Below are positions 45,359 to 53,941 of a DNA stretch of 64,000 nucleotides, one piece after another (position 1 is the stretch's first letter; each line of letters begins with the position of its first letter). A program made the translations under genes and the position numbers. The notes under the pieces were generated by a model. The model was not told where the DNA came from. It did not search any database and saw nothing but the letters and a program-made list of their open reading frames with translations. The DNA is taken from positions 36,454-100,453 of the forward strand of contig JAIEMN010000016.1 of NCBI GenBank assembly GCA_019752115.1. The letters are read 5' to 3'. The DNA is from Gemmatimonadaceae bacterium (lineage in GTDB: Bacteria; Gemmatimonadota; Gemmatimonadetes; Gemmatimonadales; Gemmatimonadaceae).

Positions 45359-45601
45359 TCAGTACGCGTCGTCTTCGCGCAGCGCGTCGATATGCGCGTT
45401 GGTCACCACGCGCTCGCCCGCCGGAAACGGGCGAAACCCGTAGACCGCCGGCGCTTCCCGCACGACCGACGGCCCCGCCAGCGTCGTCAGCGCGCGGCGC
45501 AGGAGCTCGGAGACCACCTGCCCCGTGGTCTTCCGCTCCACCCGCGCCCGCTCCTTCGCGGCGTCGAGCACGTCCAAATCGATATCCAGTGTGGTGCGCA
45601 T
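45359..45601 (-). CDS. vapB: VapB-type ribbon-helix-helix antitoxin
   Basis: An 80-residue protein. MRTTLDIDLDVLDAAKERA and TTGQVVSELLRRAL form an RHH DNA-binding fold. The C-terminal part (VYGFRPFPAGERVVTNAHID) is the toxin-binding tail common in VapB partners. The TGATG-N6-CATCA palindrome 5 bp upstream is the likely operator. Confidence 0.85.
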   Translation of the reverse strand: MRTTLDIDLDVLDAAKERARVERKTTGQVVSELLRRALTTLAGPSVVREAPAVYGFRPFPAGERVVTNAHIDALREDDAY

Positions 45602-45606
45602 GCATC

Positions 45607-45622
45607 TGATGTTAACGCATCA
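45607..45622. promoter_or_regulatory. Candidate VapB operator
   Basis: TGATGTTAACGCATCA has perfect 5-base arms (TGATG/CATCA) around TTAACG, immediately upstream of vapB. Confidence 0.45.
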
Positions 45623-45760
45623 ATCATCAGTCGGCAACTCCTGCCCACCCCATCCCGCCACGGCAATCCCCGCCCAGCCACCGGAAAACCGGCAACAATT
45701 TCCCACCGCGTAATCCGCGTACGCAGTCCGTGGCAAAAATGTAATCGCATATCCCACAAC

Positions 45761-45768
45761 CACTTAAC
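45761..45768 (+). promoter_or_regulatory. Conserved upstream box (CACTTAAC) of flgF sigma-54 promoter
   Basis: CAACCACTTAAC, with CTTA at 45763-45766, starts 32 bp before the -24 GG, as in the other three flagellar promoters. Confidence 0.5.
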
Positions 45769-45792
45769 TCAACAGCAGCAGCGCCAGAAAGT

Positions 45793-45810
45793 TTGGCCCG
45801 GCCATTGCCT
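45793..45810 (+). promoter_or_regulatory. Sigma-54 promoter of the flgF-csrA operon
   Basis: TTGGCCCGGCCATTGCCT has GG at 45795-45796 and GC at 45807-45808 with ten bases between. It is nearly identical to the flgB promoter (TTTGGCCCGCCCATTGC). The start is near 45819, about 30 nt before flgF. Confidence 0.87.
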
Positions 45811-45850
45811 TTCACCATGTCGAGTTCGTGTACCCTCTTTCGAACCCGAC

Positions 45851-46555
45851 ATGCCGGATCCTGTAAAGACCAACGGAATGACCAGCGCCGCCGCCGCGCT
45901 CCAGATGCTGGAGCGGCGTCAGCAGGTGCTGGCCAACAACCTCGCCAACGTCTCCACCCGGGGATTCAAGGCCGAGACGCCGTTCGCGCGGATGATGGGC
46001 AACGCCCTCGCCACGACCGATACGGCGCTCAACCAGGCGCAGGGGAATCTCACGCAGACCCATAACCCGCTCGACCTCGCCGTCGACGGCAATGGGTTCT
46101 TCGTGGTGCAGACCCCGAGCGGCGACCGGTTCCTCCGCAACGGCACCTTCGCTCTCGACGCCGATCGGCGCCTGGTGGACGAACAGGGCAATCCGGTGCT
46201 CGGCGAGGGCGGCCCCATCACGCTGCCCCAGGGCAACATCGAGATCGATGCCACCGGCCTCGTGAAGGTCAACGGCAAGCCGCAGCAGCGGCTCAAGCTC
46301 GAGACCGTGAAGGACGCGTCCAAGCTGCAGCACGAAGGCGGTACGCGCTTCGTACCCGATGCGACGCGCACGAGTGTCCCCGCTGAACAGCGCACCATCA
46401 AACAGGGCTTCGTCGAGGAGTCGAACGTCAACGCGATGACCGCGATGACCGACATGCTCTCCGTGCTGCAACGCTACGGTGCCGCCCAGAAGACCCTGTC
46501 CACGATCGATTCGGTTCGCGGCATCGCCGTGACCGATCTCGCCAAGCCCGTCTAA
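45851..46555 (+). CDS. flgF: FlgF, proximal-rod/distal-rod protein
   Basis: A 234-residue rod protein with LERRQQVLANNLANVSTRGF near residue 22, the DLAVDGNGFFVVQTPSGDRF region near residue 77 and a C-terminal SNVNAMTAMTDMLSVLQRYG. Start at MPDPVK; the ATG at 45878 (MTSAAAALQML) is an alternative. First gene of the flgF operon. Confidence 0.9.
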   Translation: MPDPVKTNGMTSAAAALQMLERRQQVLANNLANVSTRGFKAETPFARMMGNALATTDTALNQAQGNLTQTHNPLDLAVDGNGFFVVQTPSGDRFLRNGTFALDADRRLVDEQGNPVLGEGGPITLPQGNIEIDATGLVKVNGKPQQRLKLETVKDASKLQHEGGTRFVPDATRTSVPAEQRTIKQGFVEESNVNAMTAMTDMLSVLQRYGAAQKTLSTIDSVRGIAVTDLAKPV

Positions 46556-46566
46556 GGAGCTCTCGT

Positions 46567-47355
46567 ATGGATCCGGCCCTCCGCGCCGCCGCCACTGGCA
46601 TGATGGCGCAGCAGACCCGCACCGAAATCATCGCCAACAACCTGGCGAACGTGAACACCACCGGCTTCAAGCGGAGCCGCGCGCACTTCGAAGACCTGCT
46701 GTATCAGACCGTGCAGGGGACGCAGATCCTCGGCGATCCCAATGCCAACACGTCGCCCGCCATTCAGGTCGGCCGCGGCACCAAGCTCGCCGGCGTGCAG
46801 CGCGTGCATGAACAAGGCGCGCTTGAGCAGACGAGCCGCAACCTCGACGTCGCCATCGAAGGCGAAGGGTTTCTGCAGGTGCAGCTGCCGAGTGGTGACA
46901 TGGCCTACACGCGCGACGGCTCGCTCCAGATCTCCGATCAGGGCCTGCTCGTGACGAGCGAAGGCTACGCCATTCAGCCGCCCATCCGCGTTCCGAACGA
47001 CGCCGCCGAGCTCACGATCTCCGCCAACGGCAACGTGAGCGTGAAGCGCGGCAACGACATTCTCCCGACCGAACTCGGGCGCATCGAGCTCGCGCGCTTC
47101 GCGAACCCGAGCGGCCTCGAGTCGCTGGGGCGCAACCTGCTGCAGGCCACCGCCGCGTCGGGGCGGCCCACCGTGGGCTTCCCGGGCGACGAGGGGATGG
47201 GCCGGCTCGAACAGGGCGCACTCGAAGGCTCCAACGTGGAGATCGTGCAGGAAATGGTGGAGATGATCGCCGCCATGCGGGCGTACGAGATCAACTCGAA
47301 GGCGATCAAGCAGGCCGACGAGATGGGTCAGATCGCCAACAACATCACGCGGTGA
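46567..47355 (+). CDS. flgG: FlgG, distal rod protein
   Basis: A 262-residue protein with ALRAAATGMMAQQTRTEIIA and NNLANVNTTGFKRSRAHFED at the start and NVEIVQEMVEMIAAMRAYEI plus NSKAIKQADEM at the end. Length matches E. coli FlgG (260). It has a good ribosome-binding site (AAGGAG) before the ATG. Confidence 0.96.
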   Translation: MDPALRAAATGMMAQQTRTEIIANNLANVNTTGFKRSRAHFEDLLYQTVQGTQILGDPNANTSPAIQVGRGTKLAGVQRVHEQGALEQTSRNLDVAIEGEGFLQVQLPSGDMAYTRDGSLQISDQGLLVTSEGYAIQPPIRVPNDAAELTISANGNVSVKRGNDILPTELGRIELARFANPSGLESLGRNLLQATAASGRPTVGFPGDEGMGRLEQGALEGSNVEIVQEMVEMIAAMRAYEINSKAIKQADEMGQIANNITR

Positions 47356-47360
47356 TCGTG

Positions 47361-47864
47361 ATGCGTTCCGCGGTGTCCACCGGGCTGCTGCGCGCAGCGA
47401 CCGTCCTGGCGATGCTCGTGGCATCGGCGGAGATGCTACGTGCGCAGAACGCGCCGCGGGCCGTCGCCTCCACGCGCGATCTGCGTCAGGTGAGCGTCGC
47501 CGTCGCCACGCGGGCGCTTGCCGCCGGCGAAGCGCTGGCCGAGGGCGACTGGACGCTGCGCGATACGACCATCGTGTGGCGCTGGACGACCGCCCCCGAC
47601 ACCACGCGCCCCGCCGCCGGCTGGGTCACGCGTCGGGCCATTGCCGCGGGCGAAGTGCTCAAGAGCCCCGCCGTGGTGCCGCCGCCGGTCGTGACGAGCG
47701 GCGCGACGGTCACCGCCATCTGGCAGGACGGCCCCGTGCGCCTCGTGCTCAGTGGCACCGCTACGAATACTGCCGCCATCGGCGCGCCGGTTGGCGTCCG
47801 CCTGGATCGCACTCGCCGACTCGATGGCATCGCCATCGCGCCGAACACTGTTCGCCTTCGCTGA
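47361..47864 (+). CDS. flgA: FlgA, P-ring assembly chaperone
   Basis: A short FlgA of about 167 residues with a signal peptide (LLRAATVLAMLVASAEM, then LRAQ) and an SAF-like domain: VAVATRALAAGEALAEGDW, GWVTRRAIAAGEVLKSPAVV and a C-terminal beta region. It aids FlgI assembly in the periplasm. A GTG at 47352 overlapping the flgG stop would add three residues. Confidence 0.85.
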   Translation: MRSAVSTGLLRAATVLAMLVASAEMLRAQNAPRAVASTRDLRQVSVAVATRALAAGEALAEGDWTLRDTTIVWRWTTAPDTTRPAAGWVTRRAIAAGEVLKSPAVVPPPVVTSGATVTAIWQDGPVRLVLSGTATNTAAIGAPVGVRLDRTRRLDGIAIAPNTVRLR

Positions 47865-47874
47865 GACCTGAGCG

Positions 47875-48546
47875 ATGACTCTCTCCCATACGCGACTCCT
47901 GACCATCGCCGCGCTCGGCTCGCTCGTCGCCACGTCGCTGGTGCACGCGCAAGCCGCCACGCAGCAGCCTCCGCGCCCGGCCGCCACCACCGGAGCGACG
48001 GCCGCGCCAGCGGCCGGAGCCACCGCAACCGCCGCGCCCTCGATGACCGTCCGGTCGTCCTGGGTCAGTGACCGCCGAGACTTCGCCGTGGGCGACATCA
48101 TCACGGTGCTGATTGACGATTACACGATCTCCACCGCGGTGAAGGAAGATCTCGCCACCGACAAGCGCAATCGCGGCCTGTCCGCTGATGCGCAGCTGCC
48201 ATCGAGCAACAAGAGCGTCGGCATCACCACCCGCAACACCGCCGACCAGACCAAGCGTGGTCAGGCCCGGCGCGAGAACCGCTTTCAGAACGAGATGAGC
48301 GTGCGCGTGGTCGCCATCGCGCCGAACGGCCTGCTGCAGCTCAAGGGCACCAAGGCCGTCGACGTCGACAAGGCCAAGCAGAACATCATCTTCACCGGCT
48401 TCGTCCGTCCGCAGGACATCACGCCGGGCAACAGCGTCGAATCGAGCCGCGTCGCCGACATCTCCATCGGCTACGCCTCGCCCGGCCCCCTCGGCACCCC
48501 CAAGCAGGGGATGCTGACCAAGATCCTCGGCGCCCTCTGGCCGTGA
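47875..48546 (+). CDS. flgH: FlgH, L-ring protein lacking a lipobox
   Basis: A 223-residue protein with signal peptide LLTIAALGSLVATSLVHAQ and FlgH motifs: DFAVGDIITVLIDDYTISTA, VRVVAIAPNGLLQLKGTKAV and FVRPQDITPGNSVESSRVAD. FlgH is normally a lipoprotein with an N-terminal Cys. This protein contains no cysteine at all and has a signal-peptidase-I type AHAQ-like site. Its presence still shows an outer membrane. Confidence 0.92.
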   Translation: MTLSHTRLLTIAALGSLVATSLVHAQAATQQPPRPAATTGATAAPAAGATATAAPSMTVRSSWVSDRRDFAVGDIITVLIDDYTISTAVKEDLATDKRNRGLSADAQLPSSNKSVGITTRNTADQTKRGQARRENRFQNEMSVRVVAIAPNGLLQLKGTKAVDVDKAKQNIIFTGFVRPQDITPGNSVESSRVADISIGYASPGPLGTPKQGMLTKILGALWP

Positions 48547-48578
48547 TCCCCTCTGTGCTGCACTCCGCGAGCCGTCCC

Positions 48579-49682
48579 ATGACCACCACGTCGCATCCGC
48601 ACGCCATCGGGCAGACCATCGGCCACACGATCGGGCAGATCCTCAAGGTCCTGCTCGTGGCCGTCGCCCTGCTGCTGCTCCTGCCGTCGCTGGCGCACGC
48701 GCAGAACGACATCAAGATCCGCGACCTCACGTCGGCCGAAGGCGCGGTGCCGGTGCGCCTGGTTGGCTACGGCATCGTCACCGGGCTCGACAACACGGGC
48801 GACCGCGCGATCGGTGGCCAGACCGCCGGCCCGACCGTGCAGAGCGTCATCAACATCCTGCGCCGCTTCAACGTGGAAGTGCCGGCGGATCTCATCCGCA
48901 TGCGCAACGTGGCCGCGGTGCTGGTCACCGCCGAAGTGTCGCCGTATCTCCGCCCGGGTGGTCGCTTCGAGATCAACGTCTCGAGCATGGGTGACGCGCG
49001 CTCCCTCAAGGGCGGCGTACTCTTCATGACCCCGCTCGTCGCCGATCCGAATGGCAAGCCGCTCGCCACCGCGCAGGGCTCGCTCATGATCAGCGAAGGC
49101 GGCGCCACCACGCGCTATCAGCCCACGCACGAAACGTCGGCGCGCATCCCCACGGGTGGCGTGCTCGAAGCGGATCTGCCTCGGCCGGCCATCGTCGCCA
49201 GCTCGCGCCTGCTCCTGCGGGAACCCGACCTCGGCACCGCCACGCGCATCGCCGCCGCCATCAACACCGCCATGGGCGACAAGACCGCCACGGTGGAAGA
49301 CGAAGGCAGCGTGATGGTGACGATCCCCGATTCGGTGCAGTCCAAGCCGCTCGCGCTCGCCAAGATCCGCGATCTCTCGATCAAGCCTGAAGCGCGCCCG
49401 CGCATCGTGATCGATGCGAAGGACGGCACGGTGGTCGCCGGTGGCGACATGATCGTGGGCTCGGCCACGGTGAGCCACGGCGCCATCACCCTCGCCATCG
49501 GCCAGGTCGCGCCGAACGACACCGCCGCCATCCCCGGCAGCGTACGGCTCCCGGCGGGCATTCCGGTCCAGCGTGTCGCCACCGCCCTCCATGCGGTGCT
49601 CACGCCCCCCAGCGAAATCGCCGCGATCTTCGCCGCCCTGCGTGAAGTCGGCGCGATCACCGCCGAGGTCATCGTCCGGTGA
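48579..49682 (+). CDS. flgI: FlgI, P-ring protein
   Basis: A protein of 367 residues from the ATG at 48579. A GTG at 48543 that overlaps flgH is possible. The signal peptide is ILKVLLVAVALLLLLPSLAHA. FlgI motifs: RLVGYGIVTGLDNTGDRA, TVQSVINILRRFNVEVP and NVAAVLVTAEVSPYLRPGGR. It forms the periplasmic bushing around the rod. Confidence 0.95.
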   Translation: MTTTSHPHAIGQTIGHTIGQILKVLLVAVALLLLLPSLAHAQNDIKIRDLTSAEGAVPVRLVGYGIVTGLDNTGDRAIGGQTAGPTVQSVINILRRFNVEVPADLIRMRNVAAVLVTAEVSPYLRPGGRFEINVSSMGDARSLKGGVLFMTPLVADPNGKPLATAQGSLMISEGGATTRYQPTHETSARIPTGGVLEADLPRPAIVASSRLLLREPDLGTATRIAAAINTAMGDKTATVEDEGSVMVTIPDSVQSKPLALAKIRDLSIKPEARPRIVIDAKDGTVVAGGDMIVGSATVSHGAITLAIGQVAPNDTAAIPGSVRLPAGIPVQRVATALHAVLTPPSEIAAIFAALREVGAITAEVIVR

Positions 49683-50083
49683 TCTCACGACTCCCCTCCG
49701 CGTTCGGCGCTGCGCAGCAGCCGCCCACCTCCGCGAACATCAACAAAATGCCGACCGCACCAGCGGTCGGCGGCACCGCAAACTCCGCGTCCGCGCCCGT
49801 CGTCGACGAGAAGCTCAAGAAGAGCGCCCAAGCGCTAGAGGGCCTGTTCGTGCAGCAGCTCTTCAAGGCGATGCGTGACACCGTTCCGCAGCAGGAAGGG
49901 ATCGTCACCGGTGGGGCCGGAGAGGACATCTTCACTTCGCTCATGGATGAGCACCTCGCGACCGAAACTCCCAAGCAATGGGAGGGCGGCCTCGCCGAGG
50001 CGCTCTATCGCCAGCTGCGGGGGCCTGCTCAGGCTGCCGCATCCCAGGCTTCAGCGCCGCACCCTGCTTCCTCGACCAACTGA
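49679..50083 (+). CDS. flgJ: FlgJ, rod-binding domain only
   Basis: A 134-residue protein with the FlgJ rod-cap region KKSAQALEGLFVQQLFKAMR and IFTSLMDEHLATETPKQW. E. coli FlgJ is 313 residues with a C-terminal glucosaminidase; that domain is absent here, so another enzyme must open the wall for the rod. GTG start overlapping flgI. Confidence 0.9.
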   Translation: MISRLPSAFGAAQQPPTSANINKMPTAPAVGGTANSASAPVVDEKLKKSAQALEGLFVQQLFKAMRDTVPQQEGIVTGGAGEDIFTSLMDEHLATETPKQWEGGLAEALYRQLRGPAQAAASQASAPHPASSTN

Positions 50084-50643
50084 TGTCGCCGACGACACTC
50101 CTTGCCCAGGAATCCGCGTCCCTCGAAGGCGGAACCCGCCATGGGGCGCCCAGCGCCGCACTGCTCAGTGCCCTGCACGACGCGCTGATCTCCGAACGGC
50201 GTCTGCTCGAGGAACTCATCGCGCAGATGCGTCGGCAACGCACGGCCGTCTCCGCCGATGACATTCAGGGCGTGGACGACAGCACCTTCGCCACGCACCG
50301 CATCCTGGCCACGCTCGGGCAGGCGCGGCAGCGCCGCCGTCAGCTCAACGTGCTCCTCGGCGGCAACGAGGAGTGCACGCTGCGCGAGCTCGAGGAGCTG
50401 CTGGGCGATCTCGTCGATGATCGCTTCCGCGACGCGCGCCTCCGCCTGCAGCAGGCGGCCGACGTGCTCACGCGCGAAGTCGGCATGAACCGCAAGCTGC
50501 TGCGCGAAGCGCTCACGACGACCGACCAGCATGTGCGCACGCTCGTTGGCGCGCCGGCCGCGCCCGCGACGTACGCCACCGAAGGCATGCACACCGCCGT
50601 GCCCGCGGGCACGCGCGGCGTGCTCCTCAACCGGACGGTGTAA
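50083..50643 (+). CDS. flgN: FlgN, chaperone of FlgK/FlgL
   Basis: A 186-residue mostly helical protein. LLSALHDALISERRLLEELI and ILATLGQARQRRRQLNVLL fit the FlgN family, and the position directly before flgK supports it. It shares one base with flgJ. Identification rests partly on context. Confidence 0.8.
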   Translation: MSPTTLLAQESASLEGGTRHGAPSAALLSALHDALISERRLLEELIAQMRRQRTAVSADDIQGVDDSTFATHRILATLGQARQRRRQLNVLLGGNEECTLRELEELLGDLVDDRFRDARLRLQQAADVLTREVGMNRKLLREALTTTDQHVRTLVGAPAAPATYATEGMHTAVPAGTRGVLLNRTV

Positions 50644-50644
50644 G

Positions 50645-52096
50645 ATGAGCTTCGGCCTGCTCAGCATCGCCCGCACCGCCCTCACGACGCATCAGACGGC
50701 GCTGCAGACGATCTCTCAGAACATCGCCAACGCCGAGACGCCGGGCTATTCACGCCAGGAAGCGGTGCTGCAGGCCAACACGCCCACGAGCTTCTCCTAC
50801 GGGCAGGTCGGCTCGGGCGTCAGCATCAAGACGATCATTCGCAAGCGCGATCTGCTGCTGGACGACGCCTTCCGCTCGGCCGCTGGCCAGAATGGCGAAG
50901 CGCAGATGCGCGCCGATCTCACCAGCCAGATCGAAGGCATCTTCGGCGAGCCGACCGATGCCGGCATGTCGAGTGCGCTCGATCAGTTCTGGAATTCGTG
51001 GAGTGACCTGTCGGCGTCGCCGAACAGCCTGGCCGCCCGCGCGGTCGTGCAGCAGCGCGGCCGTCAGCTGGCGCAGATGTTCAACGACTACGACACCGCG
51101 CTCACGCAGCAGCGCACGTCGAACCTCGAGCGCCTCACCAACACGGTCGATCAGGTCAACTCGCTGGCCTCGCAGGTCGCGAGCCTGAACGCCGAGATCG
51201 TGGTGTCGGAGAGCAACGGCCAGCCGAACAACGACCTGCGCGATCTCCGCGACCGCAAGCTCGATGATCTGTCGAAGCTCGCGGGCACGCGGGTGATCTA
51301 TCAGGCCAACGGCGGCGTGTCGGTCACGATCGGCAACTCCACGCTCGTGGACGGCGCCTCGGCGACCAAGCTGAACGTCAAGCTGCTCACGCCGAATCCG
51401 TTGCCGGCCACGCCGCCGACCGATATTCCGGTGGCGTTTACGCTCGGCGATACGCTGGACCCGGTGGCGAACATGGGCGGCCAGCTCGCGGCGCTGCAGG
51501 ATGTCCTGAACACCGACATCCCGCAGATGCGCGGCCGCCTCGATGCGATGGCCTCGCAGCTCGTGACCGCCGTCAACACGGCGCACACGGCGGGCTACAC
51601 CTTCAACGGCACGACGATTCCCGGCACCGCCGCCGGCAACTTCTTCGACGCGGGCACGGTGCTCAATCCGGTGCGTGCGGCGACGATGCGGCTCGATGCC
51701 GTCGTGGCCAACGATCCCGGCAAGATCGCCGCCAGTGGCGCGGCGAACGGCCCGAGCGACAACAGCGTGGCGCAGAACCTCGCCGCGTTGCGCTCGGCCA
51801 ACAACACGGTGACGTGGACCGATGCCAACGGCGCGACCGAGACCGGCTCGTTCGTGGCGTTCTTCCGCGGCGCGATGACCCGGCTCGGGAGCACCGTCTC
51901 CGAATCGACCGATCGCGCCTCCGTCACCTCCGCCCTCACCGATCAGGCGGAAACCCGCCGGCAGTCGGTCAGTGGCGTGAATACCGACGAAGAGCTCGTG
52001 AACATGATGCGCGTGCAGCAGTCGTATACGGCGGCGTCCAAGATGATCAAGGTCGCCGACGAAATGCTGCAGACGCTGCTCTCCCTGGTGAACTGA
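50645..52096 (+). CDS. flgK: FlgK, hook-filament junction protein (HAP1)
   Basis: A 483-residue protein with LLSIARTALTTHQTALQTIS and QNIANAETPGYSRQEAVLQ at the start, a QFWNSWSDLSASPNSLAARA segment near residue 115, and a C-terminal D0 helix NTDEELVNMMRVQQSYTAAS. It overlaps csrA by one base. It is separated from flgL (8059), which has its own sigma-28 type promoter. Confidence 0.94.
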   Translation: MSFGLLSIARTALTTHQTALQTISQNIANAETPGYSRQEAVLQANTPTSFSYGQVGSGVSIKTIIRKRDLLLDDAFRSAAGQNGEAQMRADLTSQIEGIFGEPTDAGMSSALDQFWNSWSDLSASPNSLAARAVVQQRGRQLAQMFNDYDTALTQQRTSNLERLTNTVDQVNSLASQVASLNAEIVVSESNGQPNNDLRDLRDRKLDDLSKLAGTRVIYQANGGVSVTIGNSTLVDGASATKLNVKLLTPNPLPATPPTDIPVAFTLGDTLDPVANMGGQLAALQDVLNTDIPQMRGRLDAMASQLVTAVNTAHTAGYTFNGTTIPGTAAGNFFDAGTVLNPVRAATMRLDAVVANDPGKIAASGAANGPSDNSVAQNLAALRSANNTVTWTDANGATETGSFVAFFRGAMTRLGSTVSESTDRASVTSALTDQAETRRQSVSGVNTDEELVNMMRVQQSYTAASKMIKVADEMLQTLLSLVN

Positions 52097-52386
52097 TGCT
52101 GATCCTTGGCCGCCGCGAAGGCGACTCCATTCTCATCGACGGCGGCATCAAGATCGTCGTTGTCTCCTGCGACCGGCACGGCGTGCGGATCGGCATCGAA
52201 GCGCCGTCGCACGTGAAGATCCTGCGCGGCGAAATCGCGCAGCAGGTCGCGCAGGAAAATCAGGCGGCGGCCGCTCCGGCCGATGCGTCGTGGCTGAGCG
52301 CGCTCGGCGCGCCGACCGTGGCGCCGCTGGTGCCGCCCACCGCTCCCCCCGCCCCGCCGTCCGCGGCGGAGCCGGCCGGCGACTGA
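52096..52386 (+). CDS. csrA: CsrA, RNA-binding translational regulator with C-terminal extension
   Basis: A 96-residue protein. Residues 1-50 are CsrA (MLILGRREGDSILIDGGIKI, VRIGIEAPSHVKILRGEI); the RNA-contact Arg in ILRGEI is kept, while position 5 is Gly instead of the usual Thr. Residues 57-96 are an Ala/Pro-rich tail not found in E. coli CsrA (61 residues). With FliW (6636-7142) it should control flagellin mRNA. Last gene of the flgF operon. Confidence 0.92.
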   Translation: MLILGRREGDSILIDGGIKIVVVSCDRHGVRIGIEAPSHVKILRGEIAQQVAQENQAAAAPADASWLSALGAPTVAPLVPPTAPPAPPSAAEPAGD

Positions 52387-52390
52387 GATG

Positions 52391-53056
52391 TCAGGCCGGC
52401 CGGCGTCGCGACGCCTGCAGGGTGGGCAGCGCCAGGGCGCACCCCGACGCGTGGCTCTCCGCCCGGCCGCCCTGGCCAGCCAGGAGCCACGCGATCGCGC
52501 ACGCGTCCTCCTCGCGGAGCTGTTCGGCGCCGTAGTGCGGTCCGTCGTCGCCGAAGGCCGCGACGCGCACCTCGTCCCCGAGGGTTTCGAGCGTGACCCG
52601 CACGGGGCGACCCGCGCTGGTGTAGCGCGCGGCGCTCAGAATCACGACCGCGCAGGCATGCAGGACCGCGCCCGGTTCCGCCCGGACCGGCTGGACATCG
52701 CCGAGGGGCTCGATGACCACCGTCCGATCGCGGAGATCGGGGTGCTCCTCGAGGAGGGTCTGCGCGCCGTCGAGCGCGTCAGTCAGGAGCAGGGGCTCGG
52801 GATCGGCGTCCACGCGACGCGGAAGATTCCGGAGCGCCTGCAGCAGCCGCTCCATCCGCTGGGCATCGGCGGCCAGTCCACTGGCCACCCGGGGCTCGGG
52901 GGTGATCCCGTGCTCGAGCAGCGACGCGGTGGCCGCGACGGTGGCCATCCGGTTGCTCACGGCATGTGCCAAGGCGCGGAGCAAATCGTCATGTACCGTA
53001 AGCCAGCGGGTCGCGCCGATCTCGGCCGCCGACCGCTGGGCTCCGCCTGAACTCAT
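52391..53056 (-). CDS. Histidine-kinase-like protein with DHp H-box and degenerate ATPase part
   Basis: A 221-residue soluble protein. The helical part has an H-box, LAHAVSNRMATVAATASLLE, with candidate phospho-His31 and Asn35 in the HxxxN arrangement of NtrB-type kinases. The second half resembles an HATPase fold (VVILSAARYTSAGRPVRVTL), but the N-box Asn appears replaced by Ser and the G1 box is only DDGPHYG. No sensor or membrane segment. It may be a phosphotransferase (ChpT/Spo0B-like) or a divergent kinase. It lies in reverse between csrA and motA and is a candidate partner of the sigma-54 regulator at 8284. Confidence 0.65.
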   Translation of the reverse strand: MSSGGAQRSAAEIGATRWLTVHDDLLRALAHAVSNRMATVAATASLLEHGITPEPRVASGLAADAQRMERLLQALRNLPRRVDADPEPLLLTDALDGAQTLLEEHPDLRDRTVVIEPLGDVQPVRAEPGAVLHACAVVILSAARYTSAGRPVRVTLETLGDEVRVAAFGDDGPHYGAEQLREEDACAIAWLLAGQGGRAESHASGCALALPTLQASRRRPA

Positions 53057-53080
53057 TCCTCGCACTCCGGAACCGCACGC

Positions 53081-53938
53081 GTGTTCGTCATCATCGGCCT
53101 GGTCATCGTCTTCGGTGCCGTTATCGGTGGCTACGTCATGCACCACGGCGAGCTCGCGGTGCTGATTCAGCCCAACGAGTTCGTCATCCTCGGTGGTGCC
53201 GCCATCGGCACGCTGATCATCGCGAACCCGCCGGCGGTGCTCAAGGGCGTTCTGGCGCAGACCCTCGGTCTGCTCAAGCCCAACCCGTACGGCGCCAAAG
53301 CGTACGCCGAATTGCTGCAGGTACTCTACGAGGTCTTCCAGAAGGCCCGCAAGGACGGCCTCGTGGGGCTCGAGTCGCACATCGAGAACCCCGAAGCCAG
53401 CGACATCTTCCAGAAGTACCCCTCGTTCATGGGCAATCACCACGCCGTGTCCCTGCTCTGCGACACGCTCAAGGTGCTGCTCACCGGCACGGTCGAAGAC
53501 CATAATCTCGCCGAAATCCTCGACGTGGACCTCGAGAAGCACCACCACGAAGGGATGCTCGTGCCGCATGCTGTGACCACCGTCGGCGACGCCATGCCGG
53601 GCTTCGGCATCGTGGCCGCCGTGCTCGGCGTCATCATCACGATGGGCTCGATCGGTGGCGCCGCCTCCGAAATCGGTGAAAAGGTCGCCGCCGCCCTCGT
53701 CGGGACGTTCCTCGGCATTCTGCTGGCGTACGGTGTCTTCGGCCCGCTCGCCAAGGCCATGGAGACGCGCCTGCACGCCGAGCATGACTACATGCTCTGC
53801 ATCCGCACCGCGCTCCTGAGCTTTGCCCGCGGCGATGCGCCCATGACCGCGGTGGAGTTCTCGCGCCGCAACATCGAACCGCACGAGCGCCCGAGCTTTA
53901 CGGAACTCGAAGAGCTGACGCGGAAGAAGGCCGCCTAA
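53081..53938 (+). CDS. motA: MotA, stator subunit
   Basis: A 285-residue protein with four membrane segments and the proton-type MotA start (IGLVIVFGAVIGGYVMHHG, then LIQPNEFVILGGAAIGTLI). A cytoplasmic loop with charged residues (HIENPEASDIFQKYP) precedes AVTTVGDAMPGFGIVAAVLG near residue 164. GTG start. It lies 4 bp before motB. Closest resemblance is to E. coli-type MotA of about 295 residues. Confidence 0.95.
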   Translation: MFVIIGLVIVFGAVIGGYVMHHGELAVLIQPNEFVILGGAAIGTLIIANPPAVLKGVLAQTLGLLKPNPYGAKAYAELLQVLYEVFQKARKDGLVGLESHIENPEASDIFQKYPSFMGNHHAVSLLCDTLKVLLTGTVEDHNLAEILDVDLEKHHHEGMLVPHAVTTVGDAMPGFGIVAAVLGVIITMGSIGGAASEIGEKVAAALVGTFLGILLAYGVFGPLAKAMETRLHAEHDYMLCIRTALLSFARGDAPMTAVEFSRRNIEPHERPSFTELEELTRKKAA

Positions 53939-53941
53939 CCC

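Noticed and set aside
53000..53080. Possible FliA promoter before motA (TAAGCCAG and GCCGATCT)
   Set aside because: The spacing is 8 bp instead of 11; the likely motA promoter inside the kinase-like gene could not be located.
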